From assembly GCA_003216725.1 (NCBI GenBank), contig QCIL01000002.1, positions 1-64,000 of the forward strand: a stretch of DNA of 64,000 nt, written 5' to 3'. Positions 57,536 through 64,000 of this stretch are shown one piece after another. Positions within the stretch are counted from its first letter, which is position 1. Each line of letters opens with the position of its first letter. The notes beneath the pieces are model-generated. The model was given only the letters and a program-made list of their open reading frames with translations. It was not told where the DNA came from and did no database searches. The DNA is from Prochlorococcus sp. AG-402-L18. Lineage in GTDB: Bacteria > Cyanobacteriota > Cyanobacteriia > PCC-6307 > Cyanobiaceae. Both the position numbers and the translations under genes were made by a program.

Positions 57536-58858
57536 TTAGACAATTAGTAGAAATAATATTAGTGGGGCAGCATATCTTATAAATGTCTTTCTTATGATGT
57601 TTAAATTATTAATGAGTTCTAATTTTTTTATTTCTGGTGGATATTTAAATATAATCTTGTCATAAACATTGAGTTCTTTACTTTTTTTAATATGTTTCCA
57701 AGGATTATCTCTTTCTTCTGATTTTTTATACCATTTCCAAAAATAATTAATTATTCTATCCTCACCTAAAAGTTTTATTTCGTCACTTTTAATTAGGCCT
57801 AACTGATGATTGTATGTTTGAGTTTTAAGAATCATGTAATCCTCATCAAATATTTTATAAAATATCTTCTTTTGAATCTCTTTAAAAAGGATTAAATTAT
57901 TAAGTAATTTGTTTTTAAGGAATTTTCTATAGTGCCTTACTACTACTCTTGCTTTATTTTCACCCAATGGTATGTGATCAAGAACTTGCAAATATCTAGA
58001 ATCTTTTGGATCTCCTTTATAAATTAATATTCTTCCAGGAGGAATATACTTTATCCTTATAAATTCTTTAGAGGGGTTATTTTTGTAGAAATATATACTC
58101 TCAATATACTTTTTATTAATTTTTATTTTTTGGTTAAAACTTACAAGTATATTTTTGTTGACATCTTTATCTGGAATCGTATCTCCGTGAACCCAGAATA
58201 TATGTAGGATATCTAAGTGATTTTCAATAATCCTAGACCAATCGCATTTGAAATCTACTAAAACTTCCTCAGATACTGAATCTGCTATTCTAAATCCATT
58301 ATTGGCTAGTTCATAATCAGCAATCGGTGTTTCTTCATTTATTTTATTGAGATTTGTTTCTGCCTTATCAGAGAAGTAAATAAATACATATCCATCTATT
58401 TCTAATACTTTGTATTGAGACAAATGAATTCTTTTAGCATAATTATCGTAATTATTATCAACTATATGACTACAGGTTATTCTATCTATATTTTGACAAC
58501 TTCCTTCTGAGGTAAATTTAGCTCCATGATATGGACAAGTAAGCACTCCATTTGAGATAGAACCTCCATAAAAAGAAGCCCCTCTATGAGGACAAATATT
58601 TTTAATACATCTTATGCTATTTTTTTCGTCTCGATATAAAAGAAGAGGTTCATCAAACAATGAGAAATAATGAATTTTATTTTTTTTAACCTCCCTTGAA
58701 GGGCAAATTGCATACCAACCATATAGACCAATGCTTAATTCATTTTGCTTTTCTCTTACTTCTAGGTTGTCAATTTTTACAACGGTACCTTTCTTAAAAG
58801 GCTTTAAAACAGAATTAAAGTCTTTCGGAGTAAAAAAATTAATTTGCTTATTTTCCAT
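57536..58858 (-). CDS. Rieske-type oxygenase of the PaO/Lls1 family
   Basis: A 440-residue oxygenase. The Rieske cluster sites are CPHRGASFYGG and CPYHGAKFTSEG (CxH-x16-CxxH, about 88-115). The mononuclear iron motif is in ENHLDILHIFWVHGD (N-x2-D-x2-H-x4-H, about 212). A C-terminal membrane anchor ends the protein (RYAAPLILFLLIV). The plan resembles pheophorbide a oxygenase, chlorophyllide a oxygenase and Tic55-type proteins, so a tetrapyrrole substrate is possible. It heads the Rieske-peptide-ATPase operon. Confidence 0.87.
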   Translation of the reverse strand: MENKQINFFTPKDFNSVLKPFKKGTVVKIDNLEVREKQNELSIGLYGWYAICPSREVKKNKIHYFSLFDEPLLLYRDEKNSIRCIKNICPHRGASFYGGSISNGVLTCPYHGAKFTSEGSCQNIDRITCSHIVDNNYDNYAKRIHLSQYKVLEIDGYVFIYFSDKAETNLNKINEETPIADYELANNGFRIADSVSEEVLVDFKCDWSRIIENHLDILHIFWVHGDTIPDKDVNKNILVSFNQKIKINKKYIESIYFYKNNPSKEFIRIKYIPPGRILIYKGDPKDSRYLQVLDHIPLGENKARVVVRHYRKFLKNKLLNNLILFKEIQKKIFYKIFDEDYMILKTQTYNHQLGLIKSDEIKLLGEDRIINYFWKWYKKSEERDNPWKHIKKSKELNVYDKIIFKYPPEIKKLELINNLNIIRKTFIRYAAPLILFLLIV

Positions 58859-59031
58859 AAACTAATTTCTTTTTTTAATGGACCAGTTACCTTTCGGAAC
58901 TATAACTCAAGTAAATAATCAATTTTTAATAAAAGGAAAATTCGCTATCATTTGTAGCAATATGCTAAAAATTATTGGTCAAATTAAATCTTTTTTTGGT
59001 TCAAGTATATTTTTGATTTATAGGTTGTATA
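58859..59031. other. Non-coding gap upstream of the Rieske gene
   Basis: This 173 bp stretch holds the promoter of the leftward Rieske operon. I see no Fur-like box, repeat or RNA structure in it. Confidence 0.5.
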
Positions 59032-59211
59032 TTATGTTCCTTGACTTTTAGTTTTAAGGAATTCAGAAGCCTCTTCAATGTTTTTATAAAACCTACAACT
59101 TCCGAGGTAACAACAAATAAATCTTATAAATTCCCTTTTGCCTCCAGATAAATTGTATTTATGAATTGTACCCCCCTCTGGAGCTACATAAATTAATTCT
59201 GGTAATGCCAT
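59032..59211 (-). CDS. 59-residue Cys-containing hypothetical protein
   Basis: A minus-strand ORF beginning MALPELIYVAPEGGTIHKYN with a central CCYLGSC motif in the stretch FIRFICCYLGSCRFYKNIEE and a Lys-rich tail. The clean start, balanced composition and CC-x3-C metal- or thiol-type motif make it a likely gene in a region with low coding density. No family is recognised. Confidence 0.55.
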   Translation of the reverse strand: MALPELIYVAPEGGTIHKYNLSGGKREFIRFICCYLGSCRFYKNIEEASEFLKTKSQGT

Positions 59212-59392
59212 AAAATAATATTTATTTTCAAAATACTAATTTATTTTCATAATGCAAGGATAATAAGCAATTGCTAAGTTTAAAAAATTGTATTGAAGTT
59301 ATTTATTCTATTTTTATAAATAAGTGTTATTTGAAATTATTTATCGTATCTGTTATAAATAAAAATATTAATTTAGAAAAAATATTTATCTT

Positions 59393-59485
59393 ATGCCTAA
59401 ATTTTTTAAACGTTTTTTAAGAAAATTACCCCCTAAAATTAAAAACTTAAAAAATTCAATTAGAGAATATATTGCATATAGATAA
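59393..59485 (+). CDS. Possible 30-residue basic peptide
   Basis: ATG 59393 to TAA 59485: MPKFFKRFLRKLPPKIKNLK and a short tail. The pattern of Lys/Arg alternating with Phe/Leu is amphipathic. It may be a real micro-protein or a chance frame in AT-rich DNA; no support beyond composition. It is the only coding candidate in the 361 bp between 59212 and 59572. Confidence 0.3.
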   Translation: MPKFFKRFLRKLPPKIKNLKNSIREYIAYR

Positions 59486-59572
59486 GTAAATTTTTAATCT
59501 AATCTTTGTTAAATATCATAATTTTGGATATAAATTAAAATATTGAATTATTAACAATAAATTATTCTACTT

Positions 59573-59914
59573 ATGATAAGAAATGTTTTAATTATTATTT
59601 TATTGTTTTCAATTTTTATTCTTGATACACCCGTCTATTCGTACGATTCTTCAATGCAAGACATTAAAAACTACACCTTAAAGATTTCTAAGAAGTTTTC
59701 TAACACTTATTGCAATACTAAACAGTTTGGTATATCAAAAGATGGTGCTTTGAGATTTGCTATTGGCGAGACAAACAAGGAATTTTCAAAAAATAAATTA
59801 AATAAATACATAGATTATGAACTTCTAAAAAAAAATATTATTTTGAGTCTTGGAAAAAATTGTAAAACATATGATCTAACACAAGATCAATTGAAAAACA
59901 TAGCATTTGATTAA
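59573..59914 (+). CDS. Exported 113-residue hypothetical protein
   Basis: A protein with an N-terminal signal peptide (VLIIILLFSIFILDTPVYSY) and two cysteines (NTYCNTKQFG and GKNCKTYDLT) that could pair. The mature part is charged and helical. It is similar in plan to small secreted proteins common in picocyanobacteria. No domain or operon partner is recognised. Confidence 0.7.
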   Translation: MIRNVLIIILLFSIFILDTPVYSYDSSMQDIKNYTLKISKKFSNTYCNTKQFGISKDGALRFAIGETNKEFSKNKLNKYIDYELLKKNIILSLGKNCKTYDLTQDQLKNIAFD

Positions 59915-59935
59915 CTATTATTTTGGTTAAGGATT

Positions 59936-60118
59936 TTATTTCCTGCCAATCCAGTCTTTAGGTTTGTCCATCATCCATTCAAAAACACCTTTTGGATCAA
60001 GATTTTTCGATGCAATAATAAATAATATAGGAAATAAAAAAGAAACCATTCCAATAACAATTATTTCTAGTTTACCTATACCTATTTCATAGAACGATAA
60101 CAAAAATATTTTAAACAT
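59936..60118 (-). CDS. 60-residue single-span membrane protein
   Basis: A small protein with a hydrophobic segment (about 17-40, LEIIVIGMVSFLFPILFIIA) and a conserved-looking C-terminus GVFEWMMDKPKDWIGRK. The PKDW-type tail and size match small thylakoid-associated hypotheticals in Prochlorococcus, but I cannot name a family. Convergent with the exported protein gene. Confidence 0.6.
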   Translation of the reverse strand: MFKIFLLSFYEIGIGKLEIIVIGMVSFLFPILFIIASKNLDPKGVFEWMMDKPKDWIGRK

Positions 60119-60290
60119 TTTATTAGTATTAGCTTAATTTCTTATATGTAAATTTATTAGTTGACTATAACAGGGTTTTACTGTTTTTTTTAAATGTTTT
60201 ATTATTGCTATATTAATAAAATTTATGTATAAAGTACCTATTTTAAAAAACTCAATATTTAAATAATTTAAAAAGAGATGAATATTACAA

Positions 60291-60443
60291 ATGAGCTCTA
60301 ATTGGGAAATACTATTTATTCCATTAATTGTTTTTACAACAATTCTTATAGGAATAAGTGTAAAGTTCTTTAAAAACCGAAAAAGATCAGCTGAAAGTAT
60401 TTATAAATTAATTGCGGATTTAGAAAAAAAATATATTTATTAA
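60291..60443 (+). CDS. 50-residue single-span membrane protein
   Basis: ATG 60291 to TAA 60443: MSSNWEILFIPLIVFTTILI continues to GISVKFFKNRKRSAESIYKL and an acidic/Lys tail. One N-terminal span with a positive cytoplasmic end. The codon use and positive-inside layout support a genuine gene. The function is unknown. Confidence 0.6.
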   Translation: MSSNWEILFIPLIVFTTILIGISVKFFKNRKRSAESIYKLIADLEKKYIY

Positions 60444-60502
60444 TATTTTAATTACCTCTTCAGAAAATTTTTATTGGGAAATGAATTACATTTTATATTA
60501 AA

Positions 60503-60799
60503 TTACTCGAAATCAATTCCAACTTCTTCTTTTATATCTCTATCTAAATCAGGAAGATTAGACTCAACCCAATTATCTTTATTCTCAATTCCTGCATTTT
60601 TGACAAAACTTATAATTTGTTTATCAACTTGTTTGTATATGTCATGGAGATTTAAATTAATATGAATATTATGTGCAATTTCTGAAACTTGTTTTTCTGT
60701 AAAACAATTTTCTGGATGTTGGAGGTCACAACAAGGTATTCTTTTCTCTATTAAATCATTAATGTTGATCTTAATTTCGAAATCTGGATGAACAGTCAT
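60503..60799 (-). CDS. 98-residue soluble hypothetical protein
   Basis: A soluble acidic protein with a Cys/His-bearing stretch near residue 22 (IPCCDLQHPENCFTEKQVSE) and a longer helical part. The three Cys and His in this segment could bind metal. Its composition is balanced and unlike chance frames. No family is recognised. Confidence 0.65.
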   Translation of the reverse strand: MTVHPDFEIKININDLIEKRIPCCDLQHPENCFTEKQVSEIAHNIHINLNLHDIYKQVDKQIISFVKNAGIENKDNWVESNLPDLDRDIKEEVGIDFE

Positions 60800-60990
60800 A
60801 GCTGCATTATATTTGTTTTTATTTTAATTATGTTTTGAATTTTGTATTGATTCGGTTTTGAAACGAAGTTGTTAATTTTTTGATTAAAATTATTTTTTTT
60901 TAACATTATTTAAATTTTAGTTTAAGAGATATCTTAAAAACACTTGCTTTATTTTATTTTATTTGTTTTTTTAAAGAAAAACAAAAAATT

Positions 60991-61170
60991 ATGAAGTCTT
61001 TAAAGTTCTCATCGCAAAGAATCAGCTATATATCAAATTTATTTGAAAAGTTTCAAAAAAAAGATTCAACTAATATAGTTTTTATTAGATGGCTCCTTGT
61101 GTGGTACTTTGGTTCATCTATTTTATTAATGTTGAGCTTGCATTCTTACTATATGGGTTTTGGAAAATAA
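60991..61170 (+). CDS. 59-residue single-span membrane protein
   Basis: ATG 60991 to TAA 61170. A basic N-terminal half (MKSLKFSSQRISYISNLFEK) is followed by a span around residues 30-50 (IVFIRWLLVWYFGSSILLML) and a short exposed tail. The Trp-Leu-Leu-Val-Trp pattern resembles small thylakoid proteins, but I cannot assign a family. It sits in the small-protein stretch, 25 bp before the convergent 52-residue gene's stop. Confidence 0.55.
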   Translation: MKSLKFSSQRISYISNLFEKFQKKDSTNIVFIRWLLVWYFGSSILLMLSLHSYYMGFGK

Positions 61171-61195
61171 ATATAAAACTATTTCAAAAAATTTT

Positions 61196-61354
61196 TTAAA
61201 TAAATAGATCTTCTAAATCTTTATACAGGTCATCATCATTAATTTGGTTGCATTCAGAAGTATCACTATTTTTATCAACTAAAGTTATATCATCTTTTGT
61301 TTTATAGCAAAGATAACTTATTAAGAAAAAGAAGATTGTGACTGGTAATATCAT
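61196..61354 (-). CDS. 52-residue membrane peptide with acidic tail
   Basis: ATG 61354 to TAA 61196. A short N-terminal span (ILPVTIFFFLISYLCY) is followed by a strongly acidic soluble tail ending DDDLYKDLEDLFI. It is divergent from the ribbon-helix-helix-like gene, and the first palindrome lies in the gap between them, so it may share the operator. The function is unknown. Confidence 0.5.
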   Translation of the reverse strand: MILPVTIFFFLISYLCYKTKDDITLVDKNSDTSECNQINDDDLYKDLEDLFI

Positions 61355-61382
61355 TAGAAAAAAAAATTGACTTAATTTGAAT

Positions 61383-61397
61383 ATAGTGCTTCACTAT
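61383..61397 (+). repeat. Palindrome copy 1 upstream of the RHH-like gene
   Basis: ATAGT-GCTTC-ACTAT, a perfect 5-bp inverted repeat about a 5-bp spacer. It is one base from a TATAGT -10-like sequence (61399-61404) and 25 bp before the ATG at 61422. Together with copy 2 it shares AATATAGTGCT and ACTATTT. It is a candidate operator. Confidence 0.7.
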
Positions 61398-61421
61398 TTA
61401 TAGTCAAGTGCAGAACCAAAA

Positions 61422-61811
61422 ATGCCTACCAAAAAGAGAAGAGTCGGCTTTATTCCTAGAGAAATAGTTTTGGAAATAATTAATAAATTAAGTTTTGAAA
61501 GTAATTTAAGTCAATCTAAAGTAATAAATATTTTAGTAGAAGAAGCACTTCATAGTAGAGGGATATTAGATTTAAGCATGATTAATTTAGATAAATATAG
61601 AGGGGAAAACATCAGTAATAATAATGAAAATAATATAGAAAGTAATTCAAAGGTCGAGTTATTAAAACTTGGTGCAATTAAAAACAAACTTAAAAAAGCA
61701 AAATCATCAAGATTTAATGAATTTAAAAATGAATTCATAGATTCAGAAATTTATGAAAAATTTTTAATGTTCTTGCAATTTCAAGAAAAAATGAAAAAAA
61801 ATAACTTTTAG
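61422..61811 (+). CDS. Ribbon-helix-helix-like putative DNA-binding protein
   Basis: A 129-residue protein. The basic start (MPTKKRRVGFIPREIVLEII) and the following helix-turn-helix-like pair (NKLSFESNLSQSKVINILVE) have the spacing of a CopG/Arc ribbon-helix-helix fold: strand, helix A, turn, helix B. The rest is Asn-rich linker and a Lys-rich C-terminal helix. The matching palindromes on both flanks suggest it may bind them and control its own and the next gene. Family assignment is inference. Confidence 0.62.
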   Translation: MPTKKRRVGFIPREIVLEIINKLSFESNLSQSKVINILVEEALHSRGILDLSMINLDKYRGENISNNNENNIESNSKVELLKLGAIKNKLKKAKSSRFNEFKNEFIDSEIYEKFLMFLQFQEKMKKNNF

Positions 61812-61830
61812 AAGTGTTGCAAAGTTCAAT

Positions 61831-61845
61831 ATAGTGCTGTACTAT
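61831..61845 (+). repeat. Palindrome copy 2 downstream of the RHH-like gene
   Basis: ATAGT-GCTGT-ACTAT, the same half-sites as copy 1 with two spacer changes. It lies 20 bp after the RHH-like stop and is followed by TATAGA (61851-61856), a -10-like box for the gene at 61963. This placement suits a second operator. Confidence 0.7.
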
Positions 61846-61962
61846 TTGTCTATAGATTTTCGCTTTAATAGATTTAATTTATTTAATCTAAACATCTAAT
61901 GATTCTTAAATTGGAAAATGTATTTTTCATCTTCTGATTATTATTTTATTTTTGTAAAAAAA

Positions 61963-62274
61963 ATGAATTCTTCTTCTTTAGTTTCGAATCTTTTACCCCC
62001 AGAGAGATTATTTTGCGACTTTAACTATTGGAGTAATTTCTTTTCTCAAGACATGCAATTAATCTGGGATAAAGGCCACGGTGTTCCTTTAAACAAACTT
62101 CCTGCAGGTGTGTCTGATATGATATTCCCTTATTTATTATTAGCACTGGCAGATTATAAAACTTCAAATAAAAAAATGCTTTCAGGAATTGGATTAGATA
62201 ATTTGATAAATCTTTGGTTTGATAAATTTTCCCTAAACAAGAATGGTTATTTCGAACTTTTAGTCAAAATTTAA
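61963..62274 (+). CDS. 103-residue hypothetical protein under palindrome 2
   Basis: ATG 61963 gives 103 residues beginning MNSSSLVSNLLPPERLFCDF; an in-frame ATG at 61918 would add 15 hydrophobic residues and leave a shorter 5' region. A helical part (SDMIFPYLLLALADYKTSNK) follows. No family is recognised. It is the likely target of the second palindrome and the last gene before the long non-coding stretch. Confidence 0.6.
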   Translation: MNSSSLVSNLLPPERLFCDFNYWSNFFSQDMQLIWDKGHGVPLNKLPAGVSDMIFPYLLLALADYKTSNKKMLSGIGLDNLINLWFDKFSLNKNGYFELLVKI

Positions 62275-62935
62275 AACCATTTTACTGTAGATATAATAAT
62301 ATTTAATTTAATTTAAAAAAAAAATTGGCTTAATTAATTCTGGAAAGTGTCAGAATATATTTAAGAATTTCAAAGTTTTTTTAACTCGTTGAACTTTGTA
62401 GTTTTTCTCAACTTACTAAATAGCATTTTTGTTATTAATAGCTAAAGTTATAAATTAAAGCTCGAACTAATTCCATTAAGAATTGCTTTAATATAGCTCC
62501 TAAAATCTTTAATATCGATATAAGTTGGAAATTAGTAAACTAATAAATAAATATAAAAATAGATTATTAAAATTTTAAGAGCGGACTAAATCCTCGTGGA
62601 GTATTGGACTTTAGCCCGCTTTATATTTTTAGCAATGGATTTTTTGAGTGGCAAGTATTCTTAAACTAGTTAACCACAATTTCTAGTGTATAAATACTGA
62701 TTATTTTCATGATTTCTTAATTTGTATCTTTAATAATAAATTAATCTTCAATATTTCTTTGATTTATAAAAACTTTACTTTAGTTTTGAATAAAATTTCT
62801 TAAGAAAATCTCTAGTTGAATATCAAAAAAATTTTTTATGTTATATCTTTTTTTAAAGAAAATTATTCTTTATTTTTTGTCTATCATAGAACTAAATTAT
62901 AGTAAAATTATGGCTATCTAACAAAGGTTAATTTT
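62275..62935. other. Non-coding stretch of 661 bp before the initiator tRNA
   Basis: No supported ORF in either strand. It contains an imperfect hairpin at 62371-62398 (CAAAGTT with AACTTTG, 14-nt loop) and the stronger hairpin at 62581-62619 annotated separately. The rest is AT-rich without visible repeats. In this genome, where gaps are usually under 150 bp, it is exceptional. Confidence 0.6.
62581..62619 (+). ncRNA. Candidate small RNA 3' end or terminator hairpin
   Basis: GCGGACTAAA (62581-62590) pairs with TTTAGCCCGC (62610-62619): ten positions with one A-C mismatch. An inner CTC/GAG helix can also form, and TTTATATTTTT follows, which looks like an intrinsic terminator. No gene ends near it on the plus strand (nearest stop is 307 bp upstream), so an independent transcript is a reasonable idea. 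The 5' end is not determined. Confidence 0.5.
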
Positions 62936-63012
<77 letters not shown>

Positions 63013-63056
63013 TCATATACCTAGCATACATCTTAAGGAGTCCATTTTCTCTTTTT

Positions 63057-64000
63057 TTAGGATTCTTGGAATTTTAGTTGACCTTTTACTTTTATTTGAA
63101 CACTTTCAGGAAAGTTTAAAACCTTATCTTGAAGGTCTTGTAATCTTAATTCAGATATCCAATCTAGTTGTTTTAAGAGATGCAAACCAACAGCATGTTT
63201 TGCTCTTTTTGATCCGTCTTCTACTTTCAATGCTAAGCCAATACCTTCGTTTACATTACTAAAACATTGTATCCCTTCAGCTCCGCTTTTACTTATAACA
63301 AGACCATGTGACGCCTGAATAATTTCTGTGTCAAATCTATTTTCACCACTAATCATTATTGGAAATGTAGTCATTGCTCTACTTATTTGTTCTAATTCAG
63401 CTCTTTCAGAACTGCTAAGTATTGAATATAATTTTGCCATCTCTAATAACTTCATATAAAGTGTTGGAGCTCCGCAGTCATCCCTTTCAGCAACAATATT
63501 TGAATCTGGAATTTCAAGTAATTCTGATACAATACGGAATATTTCAGATTGGAGGGGATGATTACCTTTTAAGTAACTTACAAAAGGCCAATTTAACTTT
63601 TTGCAGGTTGCAAGAAAAGCTGCGTGCTTACCTGAGCAATTATGTTCCAGTGGACTAGTATTTTTTATTGGACACTTTAAATTATTAATATCGATGTCAT
63701 ATTCCCATAAAATTTTGAAAGCTTCTCTCGTATGCAATATTGATCCACAATGTGATCCACATGCTATGGCAATAGATTTTGAAGGTTCATTAATTTTTGA
63801 AGCGGCACCACTACTAATGAAAGGTATTACTTGAAAAGGTTTTAATGCAGACCTGATAAAGCTTTTATATTCTGGGTTACCAGCGCACATTAATACCCTT
63901 CCTTTTTTATCGCTCACTACTGCATGTACTTTATGAATGGATTCAATATTTGAACCTCTCATTAAAATTACCTCTACAGGAGGATTATTAGATGTATAAA
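63057..64000 (-). CDS. Asparaginase II family protein, 5' partial
   Basis: The frame is open to the right edge: codons upstream of the ATG at 63962 read YTSNNPPVEVIL, which fits the family start PPxEVxLxRG, so the true start is beyond the window. The 313 visible residues show RGSNIESIHKVHAVVSDKKG, SALKPFQVIPFISSGAA, ACGSHCGSILHTREAF, NCSGKHAAFLATCKKL and DDCGAPTLYMKLLEMAKLYS. These are hallmarks of the PF06089 (bacterial L-asparaginase II-like) family, distinct from the classical type. Substrate in cyanobacteria is not well defined. Confidence 0.88.
   Translation of the reverse strand, partial: YTSNNPPVEVILMRGSNIESIHKVHAVVSDKKGRVLMCAGNPEYKSFIRSALKPFQVIPFISSGAASKINEPSKSIAIACGSHCGSILHTREAFKILWEYDIDINNLKCPIKNTSPLEHNCSGKHAAFLATCKKLNWPFVSYLKGNHPLQSEIFRIVSELLEIPDSNIVAERDDCGAPTLYMKLLEMAKLYSILSSSERAELEQISRAMTTFPIMISGENRFDTEIIQASHGLVISKSGAEGIQCFSNVNEGIGLALKVEDGSKRAKHAVGLHLLKQLDWISELRLQDLQDKVLNFPESVQIKVKGQLKFQES

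Noticed and set aside
62371-62398. Hairpin CAAAGTT/AACTTTG as a terminator
   Set aside because: The stem is only 7 AT-rich bp with a 14-nt loop, too weak to call in this base composition.
58859-62935. CRISPR array or transposon in the sparse region
   Set aside because: No regularly spaced repeats, terminal inverted repeats or transposase fragments are visible; the only repeated element is the pair of 15-bp palindromes.

Overview
The window is AT-rich (roughly 30% G+C by eye), gene-dense and almost free of mobile DNA. Its gene content points to a marine picocyanobacterium, most likely a high-light-adapted Prochlorococcus. Support comes from chlP, glutamyl-tRNA reductase, Calvin-cycle genes, ferredoxin sulfite reductase, cytochrome c maturation by CcsA, several cyanobacteria-only DUF families, very short intergenic gaps and many small single-membrane-span proteins. 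The species call is recognition, not a search result.

Layout. 1-2.5 kb: a DevBCA-type exporter, its membrane-fusion protein cut by the left edge. 2.5-9.4 kb: a 50-residue basic protein, a glycosyltransferase, rpsB-tsf preceded by a probable pseudoknot leader, a low-complexity protein, recG and a VanX-like dipeptidase. 9.4-20.9 kb: sir, glyS, chlP, a VanY-like carboxypeptidase, typA, a DUF309 gene, an lptA-like gene, lptB, ccsA and rpe. 21-30.7 kb: glpX, hemA, glgC, gnd, pgl, a CIA30 gene, ilvD and a degenerate Upp-like protein. 30.7-35.9 kb: a lumenal pentapeptide protein, a CobW-type GTPase, a 54-residue zinc-finger peptide, purS-purQ, then class II and class I fructose-bisphosphate aldolases side by side. 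36-49.6 kb: a long leftward run with an oxidoreductase, accD, prk, leuB, lpxD, proB, a YqeG phosphatase, ruvX, several cyanobacterial hypotheticals and hisA. 49.6-53.5 kb: an epimerase, pgsA, a PPC-glutaredoxin fusion, an NAD-binding protein and nth.

53.5-58.9 kb looks iron-related: an iron-type ABC ATPase, a 25-residue Cys-rich peptide, ferritin, a Cys-rich Crp/Fnr regulator, a zinc-ribbon membrane protein, and an operon of a PaO-like Rieske oxygenase, a 33-residue membrane peptide and an orphan ABC ATPase. Good Fur-like boxes lie in the ferritin and regulator promoters. 58.9-62.9 kb is a low-density stretch of tiny, mostly membrane proteins around a ribbon-helix-helix-like gene flanked by two copies of one palindrome, followed by about 660 bp of non-coding DNA with a structured-RNA candidate. 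An initiator tRNA and an asparaginase-II gene running off the right edge close the window.

Together the core genes cover carbon fixation and its nightly reversal (prk, glpX, rpe, two aldolases, glgC, gnd, pgl), tetrapyrrole and chlorophyll synthesis (hemA, chlP), translation, envelope synthesis and amino-acid synthesis. Mosaic ancestry shows in carbon metabolism: the phosphoribulokinase is of the proteobacterial type and the class I aldolase is eukaryote-like. The parts most likely to hold undescribed biology are the rpsB leader, the Fur-box cluster with its oxygenase/ABC operon, and the palindrome-flanked regulator in the small-protein stretch.
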